This document shows, piece after piece, positions 23,059-32,666 of a stretch of 64,000 nucleotides of DNA. A model generated the notes under the pieces. That model did not search any database, was not told where the DNA came from, and was given only the letters and a program-made list of their open reading frames with translations. The stretch covers positions 9,858,001 through 9,922,000 of the forward strand of contig JAJQJQ010000003.1 in NCBI GenBank assembly GCA_028622995.1, written 5' to 3'. Position 1 is the first letter of the stretch, and the number at the start of each line of letters is the position of its first letter. Source of the DNA: Panagrolaimus kolymaensis (taxonomy: Eukaryota > Nematoda > Chromadorea > Rhabditida > Panagrolaimidae). The position numbers and the translations under genes are program-made.

Positions 23059-26000
23059 ATGTCTCAAATCTTTTATTATCGTTAGTTTTTTTTTCTTCTA
23101 AATAATTGGGGTTATTTTAATTATTAATAAAAACTCAAAGATTTAGTGCGTATTTTAAAGTCGTAAGTTTTAACCGCGATCTTTCAGACCACATAATTCC
23201 GATATGCCCAACCTACGATAAAGAGATAAAAAAGCTAACCAAAATTTTAAATAACATCGAAATAGAATTTTATATGAAAAAGAAATATTTTAACGATTTT
23301 ACTCAAAAATATACAACACCTCTGGAGCTTTGGTGTCCATGGATGAGGTTTTTATAATTCTGAAAATTTTCACGATTAAATAATATAAAGTTTTAGATTA
23401 GAAATAAATCTTCACGAAGAGTATGTTGTTTATGTGAATGGAACTTATAATCTTATAAAGTTTAAATGATGGCGAAAATAATAGATTCTAATAATTTTAG
23501 GCAAAATGGTGATATTCCTTTTGATAAACAACGAATAAAAGATATATACAAAATAGCTATGAAACATTTACCTTTCACATATATCATCACGGATTCTTAC
23601 AAGGTATTTTTAAATACAATGTTGGTGAATGAACTGAAGTTACTTTTCATAGTTTCATTCCGTTTCCCTCCCGACTTATTTTGCAAACAAAAGTTTCTTT
23701 GACTTTGAACCAAAAAAATTTTTGAAAAAGGTTTCAAAAACTTTCAGAAAAAGTTTGAAATATTATTTGTTCTAAATCAAAGAAAGTTTTATGCGTCTGA
23801 AAGCATAGGGAACGAAAGAGGGAAAAATATCTTCAGGTCGTTCACCAACATCATACAAAATATGTAAATCATTTAATTTTAGATGTCATCCCAAATAAAT
23901 AATTATGATGTAATAATGAAAAGCCTCGACGAAAATGCTTTCCTTTATGAGGAAAGTATGCGATGCAAGTTTGACGAATTTTGGGATGGCATAGATTTCC
24001 GTTACTTTCACTTGAATCCATTGTGGCACAAAGTTAATATAAGTATAAAAATAAATATTTTAAAAATGATGATTTTTGATTAAATGTTCATGTTTCAGCA
24101 AGGCTTGGATCACTTAAAATAATGGAAGAAATCACAGAAAATCTAAATATTTATTCAAAATTGGAAAAATTATACAACAAAGAGAAAATATCAGAATTAT
24201 TAAAAGCTTTAAAGAAAAAAGAAAACACAGAATACATTATTAAAAATATTGAACAAAATCTACGAAGTCAATATTCAAAAAAAAAGTTATGGAAAATATA
24301 TTTTTATTACTTAGAAAACCATAATTTAAAAGTAAGTTTTTGGCGCCGCGAGTTTTGCGGCTTTGGGTTTTGCGGCCCGATCTTTGCGGCCCGAACTTTG
24401 CGGCTGCGACTTTTGCGGTCCGAGTTTTGCGGCCGACTTTTGCGGCTTAATTATAACGTCTTTTGCGGCCGACTTTTGCGGCCCATCTTTGCGGCCCGAC
24501 TTTTGCGGCTCAATTTCTTTTTTTCTAATTTTTTTAAATTTATTTTTTTCAAAGAGCTTAAACTACATATATGAAAGGTATACAAATTTATGAATTTTAT
24601 TAGAAAATGTTAGAGCCGCATATTCACCAACGCTCTGGCCTAAAACCGTGCCGGGTGAAATTCCAATAGATTCAAGAAGTTCAGCAATAATGATTAGAGT
24701 GATAAAAAGTGCAACTTGAGCATATTCGGGCTTTTCAATTGAATCTTGTTTGCCTTGAATTTGAGCAAAATCAACTGAAAATTCTTTAGAAGCGATAGCG
24801 GTGAGTTGATTGAAGCGAGATTTCATTGAAGGAAATGTATCAAAATCCAGTGACATCAGCATAGAAGCATATTGAACTCCTTGAGGAGCGAAGAAAAATG
24901 CAATGTTCGAAGGAGATAAAGAGTCATAAGATATTAAAGAAATGGAAGTCAAAGGTAATAATTGAAGTTGTTCAACTGCGAATTCTAATGTTAATGATGC
25001 GAATGCAGCTCGATGAGAAAAATATAGGCGATAAAGTTGAAGAGTTTCAGCTACCATAGAAAGTTCATTAGTACCAGCGAAATTTTGTTTTAGATTTGGT
25101 GCTAACGAATTTGCATATTCTTTGCATGGTTCCGATGATTTGCTACTGATAGGTAAAATAATACCCAAGTTTGCAACTAATCCTTCTTGGGTTTCTTTAA
25201 TTTTTAAATGACGCGTTGGTTTTTCAATAATAACACAAGAATTTATCCCGCCAATACCAAATCCATCTACAGCTATCGTAACTTCATCTTTATCGATCTG
25301 AGTATTTTTTTCTACACAAATTTTTAACCATTCATTTGCAATTATTTCAGCACATTGTTTTCGTAAATTTATTTGTTTTGAAATCAAATTTTTTTCGAAA
25401 ACTCCTAAACATTTAAAAATTTCTGCCATTCCTGCTGCTGCAAATCCATGACCGATGTTAGCTTTTTCATATCCATCATTGGATACTCCTACACCTTTAA
25501 TAATTCCATGAATATTATCACCATCAGCGATGGCTTTATTATAAGATTTTAGTATTAAAACCCCAACTACAGAAGCAGGAATAATTCCTGTTGCTTGAGA
25601 ATCAAATGGTCGACAATGTGGCTCTTTTGAAAGTGCCATTCCTCCCATGCTTTCTTCACCTGGTATAATCACATTTGAAGCTCCAACGAGGCATAGGTCA
25701 GTTTTTCCAACTCTCAAACATTCCACACCTTGAGCAATTCCAACTAAAGCACTCGAACATGCTGAGTAAATTGTCGCAGTAGGGCCTTTGAGATCAAGTA
25801 AATGGCTGACCCAACTTGCACCAAAGTTTTGTTGATTTTTTGCATATATGTTCGCAAGAAAATCGGTGTTGGGCTCTGAAACATAGTCATTTGGTTCCCC
25901 GCTGCAAAAACAAGCAATCTGTAGATTTGACCGTTGAGAATAATACCCAGAAGCTTCCAAAGCGAGATAAGAGTGTTGAAGAAGTAAACGAATTTGAGGG

Positions 26001-29000
26001 TCGAGGTTTTTTGCATCTTGAGATGAAAGATTGAATAAGTTTGCATCAAAAGATGAAATATCAAGGAGTTGTCCAATTACTTATAAACCAGGTTTTGACG
26101 AATTTGTAAATGAAGTTAGAAGTTCGTTACCAAAATAAAGTGAATCCCAAAATGCTTCTATGGAAGTCGAGTTTGGCAATGCACCCGAGCAGCGCTGGCG
26201 GTTTTCGGTTTTCGATTTAAACCGAAAAACCGAAAACCGATAAGCTTCTGTTTCGGTTCGGTTAACCGAAACCGAAAACCGAAGGATTTCGGTAAACCGC
26301 CAGCGCTGAACCCGAGTAACCAATTATTGCAATATCTGATGATTCTTGGGATTTTAATGATGTCTGAGGATTTGCATTCGTCGATGGGATGATTTTTTCA
26401 ATAATAGTTTCAACTTCTTCCTCAAATTCAATGGAATCTGGAAATCGAACCAATGCAATATCCGCTAATTTATTGATTGTTGGGTTTTCATACACTTCAG
26501 GTGGCAAAATTTTCACGCTAAGTTGTGCTTCTATTTTAAATCTAAGTTCTTCAATCATGAGCGAATCCAATCCAATTGACATGAGACCAATTTGTCGATT
26601 AACTTCTGACAAGCCCGAAACTTCACATGCAAGCTTTGTAATTTCTTGAATAAGCTCTTCTTTCCTTGGTTTAATTAAAATTTTTCTTTGTTTCTCCGTT
26701 TTTATTTTTTTTTAATTAGCTTTTTTGTCTTTTCACCGCCATCGAAGCTAGTTTTTAAATGTCCAAGCATTGATAGATACCAACTCATTTCGCTGCTTAC
26801 AAATGAGATCAAAATTCCCATCAAAAACGATAATTTTTCCAGTTCTTCCAAGAATGCCTTTTTAGCTTTTTCTTTTTCAATCATTTTCCAACCGCTGGCT
26901 TCAATTTGTTTTCGAATTGGTTCTGCTTCTTCACTGGATAACATTCGAATATCTTTCCATGGACCCCAATTAATTATCAACTTTTCAAAATTACCACATG
27001 TGAAGTCTTCGATAATCTCTTCCATGGCAGCATTGGCCCATGAATAATTTGCTTGACCGAAGGAACCAAAAACAGCGGCCACTGAACTCATTGCAATAAA
27101 ATTTTTTAACTGTTTTTTGTTTCGAAGCAAGAGTTAGTAAATTTTTTGTGGCTTCAATTTTTGCAGCTGCGATGGATACAAAATGGCTGAGATTTATATT
27201 TTTGGACATTGCGTTATCCACTATTCCAACAAAATGAACAATGCAATCGATATCAGTTTCTTGATTAAAAAGAGTTTGAAGAAATTGGAAATTTGAAGCA
27301 TCACCTTGAATGCGCTTAATTTTTGCATTCTTTGATACAGTCAGTAAAGTATTAACGAGAAGTGGGAGAGAACGAGAAAGAAGAATAATTTCTTTAGTAT
27401 TAATAATTTCCGCGACACTTTTACAGATTCCACCATTGCCACCGGTTATTAAAACTTTATTAAACATGAGGGTATCTTTTTTTTGTGAAAATTGTGGAAG
27501 TTGAATAAGTTTATTAGAAAAAATCTTGCCATCTGCATTTATAGAAGTGAATCGATCAAGATGAATATGATTTAAAGATTGTAAAATAAAGTCTTTATTT
27601 GATTTTGAATTTGACTCTACTAATATTATTGCCAAAATCAGATGCTTATTTTCAGTAGCTAATGATCGAATTAGTAATTCATAAGCTTGAGAAGGCTTAG
27701 AAATATGCAAACTATGTTTTTGACGTTGACTGCAATAAGTTTATTAATGATTTGAGTGAGTTTGTAAGCGCTTGTTGAATTAATATTGCAATAGTTATTT
27801 TCTACTTCAATGGCTAAAATCACGTTTGTTTCTTTGTGTGATATTAAATTATTGATGGATTTGTTTAATGGAAGCTGCAACGCATTAGACAATGTTTCCC
27901 CAAAGTTCGACTTATTTTCATCCCAGTTTATAACAGTATATTCGACTGTCTCACTATGAGATTTATTCAGTGTAATTTCTTCTTTTTCGATTACAAATAG
28001 TAGCTTTTTTGAATTTCCTCTTCTACCATTCCAGAATGCAATTGATGCCACCATAAAGGTCTTGAAGGCCGATCCAACGGCCAATAAAGCTTATTTTCTT
28101 TGTTTCTACTTTTTTCATAGTCAAGTTTTAACCAATCATATCCACTTGCATCAATTTTTAAATTAATTCCATCAACAAAAATTTGCCCAATAAAATCATT
28201 CAAAGCTTCTGATGGTCGATAAATTTCTTCTGTTTTTTGATTAGTGAAAAGTGAAGAGAATGAAATAATTCTTGATTTTGACCTTTTAGATGGAAGCTCA
28301 GTAACAACTTTGGCTGAACAATTTATGGCAGAAAAAAGTTTCTTAAAAAGTTGTTTCCATTCATTTGGAAAACAAGTTGGAAAAGTAACTGTACCAATTT
28401 TAAAATTGAGTGAATGGAAGTAAAGAATGAGAAGGCCATTGAAAAGTAAGCAAGCGTGGAGATTTGGTGATAAAAGGGAGTTGGAAAATGCTATCAAAGC
28501 TGTAGAAAATTTTAGAAGTGAGGTTTTGAAATATGAATGATTTTTGTTAAGTTCAGCCAGGAGTAATTGGGGACGCAGACAAATTTGAGAAAATAAAGCT
28601 GAAAGATGCTGGAAATTTTGGAGTATTCGTTGAATATAAAATTTATGATGGCATTGAAGCTGTAATTAACATTGCAGCTCGATTTAAACCACTTCCAATA
28701 ATCACAATCGATGTAAGTTTTGTAATTTTGAATGGCTTTGCTTTGAGGAGTTCTTTAAATTTTGCAAATTTTTATTTAAATTCAGTTTCATTTTTAGCTC
28801 CAATTAATGCAAGCTTCGATGGCTCCACTTTTATTTGCTTTCCGAGAAAAATGATAATCGTACAACAACATAAACAAGTATGAATCATTTTTCTCATAAT
28901 AATAATCTTTTGGTTGATGCCCAAAGGTTTGGGAGAATAACCTTAGCAGTCAAAAGCCGCAAAAGTCGGCCGCAAAAGACGTAATAATTCGAGCCGCAAA

Positions 29001-30597
29001 AGTCGGAGCCGCAAAAGGTACAACCGCAAAGCTCGGCCGCAAAAGTCGGCCGCAAAAGTCGTTATAATTTGCGCCGCAAAAGTCGGGCCGCAAAGCTCGG
29101 GCCGCAAAGCCTAAAGCCGCAAATCTCGTGCCACCAAGTTTTTAAATCAAAGCAAGAAAAAAACAAAAGTACATAATTCTTAATTTTTCATTTAAAGAGG
29201 AAGTCTCACAGACTCAAAACTTTTTTATGACAAAAAACAATCACTTTTGTCCAGTTTTTTAAAGCTTGAAATTCTAAAACTAAAATTTTTTAGAAGTTAC
29301 TGGATGCATACCGCAATTATTGTCGACTTTTTCTCGATGATTTATTTATGCGAAAAAAATATAGAAAAACGATAAAATTGGCAGAAAAATATTTTGATAC
29401 ATCGGAATGGATTCTTGATTCCATTAAACTTGAATCTGATTTTGTATCAAATGAAGCTGCAAATAAAATGATTAAAAAAGAGTTCCAGAAAAAATTTGAT
29501 ATTTCATTTACAAATGATTTTCATGAAAATTCTAATTTATTAAAAAATAAATTAAAGGTTAAAGAAAATATTCCTGAAGAAAAATTGTTAAAATTAAGGT
29601 TTCAAATTCAAGGATTGATCAACCAAAATTATTCTCTTTCAAAGCCATTATTAAATTATTTAATTAAAAATGCTGATTACAATGTAATGCAAAAGTTGCA
29701 ATATTCTTCAAAAGAATTATTCATTTCTACCAACAAAACACTTTGTTTCAAACTTTCGTTAACTGATTTGGATAAAACTGAAATCCATGAAGAGGCTTTA
29801 TTTATTTCCGCTAAAAAGCCGAACATTTGTGAAATTAATAATATTTTTGTAGCCAATACTCTTTTTATTTTTTATAAACAAACGGATACATTGTCAAGAT
29901 TTATTCACAAAATTGCAAGATGTGATTTGCGATATTTAATTATTTCTTCTCAAACATTAAATTTGAATGAATATAACTTTCTTGTAAAATCTGGTAATAT
30001 TCAAGGAATCTCGATGCACGAAACGATTATTAACGACAAAAATAATGAAAGAGCATCGTTGGAAGATTTGATGGAGAATCTCACGAAAGCAGAAATTTTG
30101 AAGTGAGTTATTTTTTAAATTGAGCCAAAAAACATTCTTCAGAAAAAATAAACCGAATGAGACGGTAAAAATTCGAAGGTTTTGACCTTAGTTAAATGTC
30201 CAACATTGTAAATCTTTTAAAAAATAAATATTGTAGATTCACACCTTCACCATTTATTAACTACGAAACCTTCGAAACTTTGATAAATATCAAACGAGAA
30301 GTCAAGATTACTTTTTTTCATGTTTCGCCAATTACAGAAAGCTTTGAATGTTCCTTATTTTGTGATTTTCTGAAGGCATGTTTTTTATGTTTTTAAAAGA
30401 ACTTTGATAAAGGCAAACTGATTCAGAAACATGCAGCAGATAAGTCAACAATTTCTTTTCTTCATGAGCATGGAGTTGATTGTCAGCATCTTCAATCATC
30501 TGTTACTGAGTTATTGAATCTCTGGCAACGTCCATTAGAAAAGCCTATTGTGCATTTATCTTTTGACACATATTTTCAACCACTTTATCTCTATTAA
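23059..30597 (+). CDS. Eight-exon F-box-like relative, copy 1, with a 4.8-kb element in intron 5
   Basis: Exons: 23059-23080, 23188-23347, 23501-23603, 23883-24042, 24099-24331, 29294-30102, 30237-30375, 30427-30597; 598 aa. All phases agree, and every exon length but two equals that of copy 2 at 32667. The N-terminal 225 residues are Lys/Glu-rich helices unlike the neighbours. Exon 6 contains the same module as the two-module family: LSKPLLNYLIKNADYNVMQKLQ, then IARCDLRYL, then NEYNFLVKSGNIQGISM. Intron 5 is 4962 nt because an inverted-repeat element sits 2 nt after its GT; in copy 2 it is 91 nt. Intron 7 has a GC donor (AAG|GCATGT), where copy 2 has GT. No stop breaks the frame. Function unknown. 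Confidence 0.7.
24342..24520. repeat. Left terminal TTTGCGGC array
   Basis: Eleven TTTGCGG words occur at 10-20 bp spacing, most in the context TTTTGCGGCCGAC or CTTTGCGGCCCGA. The complementary array lies at about 28955-29135. Confidence 0.85.
24600..28556 (-). pseudogene. Captured polyketide synthase segment: AT end, KR, ACP, KS, AT start
   Basis: Read on the minus strand it is part of a modular type I PKS. First comes a post-AT linker (FIGQIFVDGINL, then PLDRPSRPLWW). The KR follows (VLITGGNGGI; SSVAAVFGSFGQANYSWANA with catalytic Ser and Tyr). Next are the ACP (IGLDSLMIEEL, phosphopantetheine Ser), the KS from about 26320 (IAIIGYSG; active Cys in YSACSSAL near 25759) and the AT N-terminal part (GQSVGEYAAL) cut off at the left array. 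Lesions: frame shifts near 28030, 27700 and 27115; a MITE at 26190-26308 inside the KS; a TAA near 26082; and loss of the HGTGT catalytic segment between VSNDGYEKA and NIGHGFAAAG. It makes no working enzyme. The source is probably a nematode PKS gene elsewhere in the genome. Confidence 0.85.
26190..26308. mobile_element. hAT-type MITE inside the KS sequence
   Basis: The 119-bp palindromic element has ends CAGCGCTGGCGG and CCGCCAGCGCTG. The interior is inverted copies of CGGTTTTCGG and AACCGAAA. It is flanked by CACCCGAG and AACCCGAG, an 8-bp duplication with one change. Removing it restores the KS reading from GYSG to ALPNSTSIEAFW. Confidence 0.82.
28557..28854 (+). pseudogene. Second captured gene fragment (two exons)
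   Basis: After an acceptor-like GTTCAG at 28556 the plus strand is open to 28712 (PGVIGDADKFEKIKLKDAG... ending PLPIITID). It is followed by a GTAAGT donor, a TTTTTAG acceptor at 28797 and a short last exon (LQLMQASMAPLLFAF) ending at a TGA near 28854. The joined frame is 3' end only, about 70 codons. I do not recognise the family. It abuts the opposite-strand PKS segment, so two sources seem joined. Confidence 0.5.
28955..29135. repeat. Right terminal GCCGCAAA array
   Basis: Eleven CCGCAAA words, the complement of the left array, in contexts such as GGCCGCAAAAGTC. It ends with the terminal GCCACC and then the target duplication. Confidence 0.85.
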
Positions 30598-30967
30598 ACT
30601 TTCATAAAAATGGATAAAAGTAAATTAGAATTCTGACAATGTTTAAACAGTTTTTATTTATTGCTAAATAAATGAATGAAATATGAATATGAAACAATTA
30701 AAAAGCCTATCAATTTATTTAGTTTTTTATATAAACATAACCAACGAGAGATTTTTGAAAAAAAGAAGAAAAACTGTTTAGTTTTTTTGCGGTTTAAAAA
30801 ATCTAAAGCGTGATAAATTTTAATGTTAATCAAAAAAAATTTTTTTAACAAAATCAGACACATATTTAAAAAAAATGCTACTAAGAAGGAAACTTGGCTT
30901 AACCTAAGAAATGCGACAAAATATATTTAAAAATCAAATGATGGGAGGATAAAATAATTTGGTAAGT
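30598..30967. other. Convergent intergenic
   Basis: The 370 bp lie between the eight-exon gene copy 1 (+) and the Rho-like fragment (-). It is AT-rich, with nothing recognised beyond 3' UTR sequence. Confidence 0.5.
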
Positions 30968-31897
30968 TTAAACGACACACCGCGTCTTATCTGCCTTCTC
31001 CTGCTTACGAATATCAAGGGCATTTTGGATCCGATCACAAACGAATTTTACATCCTGTAAAAAAATGTTATAATAGTATAGTACAAAATTCTTCTCTTCT
31101 AATTAAATAAAAATATGCGAAAAAAATAATACAAAAACTAATCTAAATTATAGGACAAAAGCAAAGGTTTTTCGAAATATGCCAACTTCTAAAACTCGAA
31201 AAGGTTGCTCAATAAAAAATGGCAGACACTTGTCAGACGAAAAAAAATAATACCATTTTTCAAGAAGGAAAGATTTTTTTGACTATATTCGACTGGTGGA
31301 TTTTATTGATGGTACTTAAAGGATTTGTTATATCTTAAGGAAGATGTTAAAATAATTATTTAAAAGTCTTAAGTTTATCAAAAGAAAAAATATCTTTAAT
31401 AAGTAAAATAAGTCTACGTTAAAGCGGGTATAAGTTTGAAACAAAAACGACTTACTTCTTCTGATGGATTTTTAGAAATTTCAACATAATCAAGTGCTGA
31501 ATAAAGGCCTTTTAACATTTGCCCATGAAGACAATAATTTGCTTGAATTTCTTGACCACTATTTTGGTAATTTATACACCGACCAAAAAGTTTCCTGGGG
31601 CAGTACCTTCCAAATCATTACCATCTTCTTTTATTCCGACGAAGATTCTTTTTGCTCTACGATACTTATGGACATTCAGCTAAAAATAAGGAAATATTAA
31701 AAAATTATTATTATCCAAAATGCAAAACCTTACATCTTTTAAATGAGTTTGGTTTTTGTCTTCAATGCTTTTCGAGTTTACTTGGCAATCGTTCGAATAA
31801 ATTGTATAAAAGCAAACAATGACGCGAGGCTTGAGTTTTTGAAGATTAAGAACGACTTGCTGCACGTATTTTTATAATATGCAACTTAAAACCAATT
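30968..31897 (-). pseudogene. Rho-like GTPase paralog, 5'-truncated and frameshifted
   Basis: Exons 31897-31734, 31679-31456 and 31054-30968 align with the gene at 37770-35582. They contain LKPRVIVCFYTIY, then RIFVGIKEDGND, then YSALDYVEISKNPSEE and a basic C terminus (KADKTRC). One frame shift lies near 31860 (FKLHIIKI and LNLQKLKP are in different frames) and another near 31590 after GIKEDGNDLEG. The 5' exon is missing because the block breaks near 31930-32005, where a MOB1 fragment begins. The C terminus RCVV is one residue short of a CaaX box. Confidence 0.6.
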
Positions 31898-31999
31898 CTG
31901 AAAGTAAAAAACATTCAAAATTTTATCAACCTCATGATAAAATTTACGGTTGTATTATAGTAAGCTAGCTTATTAGCTCTTGAGAAAAAATAATTTTGA

Positions 32000-32155
32000 A
32001 AAGCCTGCAAGCCATTCATTTACATCTTCACCTTGTGGCAATTCTACTGCATCCCTGAGTTTGTTACTACCCAATGTGGCTGAAGCTTGCCTCACGAATT
32101 CTGCGGGCTTTGGATCATAATGTCGACGATTTCGATAATTACTTCTTTCTGCCAT
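32000..32155 (-). pseudogene. Duplicate of MOB1 exon 1
   Basis: ATG at 32155 opens a frame for the first 50 residues of MOB1 (MAERSNYRNRRHYDPKP through GEDVNEWLA), almost identical to exon 1 at 22377. The match stops near 32005, just before the exon 1 donor, and continues into unrelated sequence. No exon 2 or 3 follows. The 5' flank is also duplicated, so it may still be transcribed. It marks the breakpoint of the block duplication. Confidence 0.8.
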
Positions 32156-32666
32156 AATTTATTTTAAAAATATACAAAATTTAGAATAATGAATCAATTA
32201 AAAAGAAGGGAAAAAAGTTTGATCAAAATCAAAGAAGAAAAAAAGAGTCTAAAAAATTTAATTCGTGTCAAGAAATTGGATAATAAATTTGATTCATTTT
32301 TTTCATGCATTTTTTTTAGAATTTTTTCAACAATAGGTTTTCAGAAGCCAAGAAAACAAAATATTTTAGTCTACAATAGCAGCAAAAAAGCATGGCAAAT
32401 CATTTTTCTCTGAGGTAAAAATTATATTCTTTTGGGAAGCTAACACACATTTTATTTGAAGAATATAACTCTGTTTTTGCAATTCGAACAAGTTGTATTG
32501 AAAGTGGGCTTTGTGCCGAAAAAAAAATCGATCCATTTTGGCACTAAAGCAAGCCACTGCGAGTTTTAAAAAAAATGCCAAAGAAAAGTAACAAAAAGTT
32601 CCTTTTTTTATTTTTGCGTTGCATTGGTTTTCTTTAAAACTGTTTTTAAATTTATGTTTAAAAAAT
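32156..32666. promoter_or_regulatory. Duplicated divergent 5' region
   Basis: This is the counterpart of 22378-23058, about 170 bp shorter. It shares the ATATACAAAATTTA word near the MOB1 fragment and GCCGAAAAAAAAATCGAT at about 32516. It should carry the promoter of the eight-exon gene copy 2. Confidence 0.4.

Larger units (their letters stand above)
24342..29135. mobile_element. Gene-capturing inverted-repeat element, 4794 bp, 8-bp target duplication
   Basis: AAGTTTTT flanks the element perfectly (24334-24341 and 29136-29143). The ends are inverted: GGCGCCGCGAGTTTTGCGGC at the left against GGTGGCACGAGATTTGCGGC on the complement of the right, 16 of 20 identical. Inside each end about 180 bp hold 11 copies of (T/C)TTTGCGGC-type words, in opposite orientation at the two ends, with a shared AATTATAAC word; such arrays resemble subterminal transposase sites. 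An 8-bp duplication fits hAT or P-type transposases. No transposase frame is present, so it is non-autonomous. The cargo is a decayed PKS segment (-) and a short second gene fragment (+). The matching intron of the paralog at 33749-33839 lacks it. Confidence 0.85.

Noticed and set aside
23389..23430. Extra exon (LEINLHEEY) in the eight-exon gene
   Set aside because: The stretch is conserved in both copies but its phase does not fit; joining exon 2 directly to exon 3 gives perfect phase in both copies.
24600..28556. An intact polyketide synthase gene or a recent bacterial PKS transfer
   Set aside because: The frames are broken many times, both ends are cut by the element, and base composition matches the AT-rich surroundings. 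A nematode donor gene is simpler.
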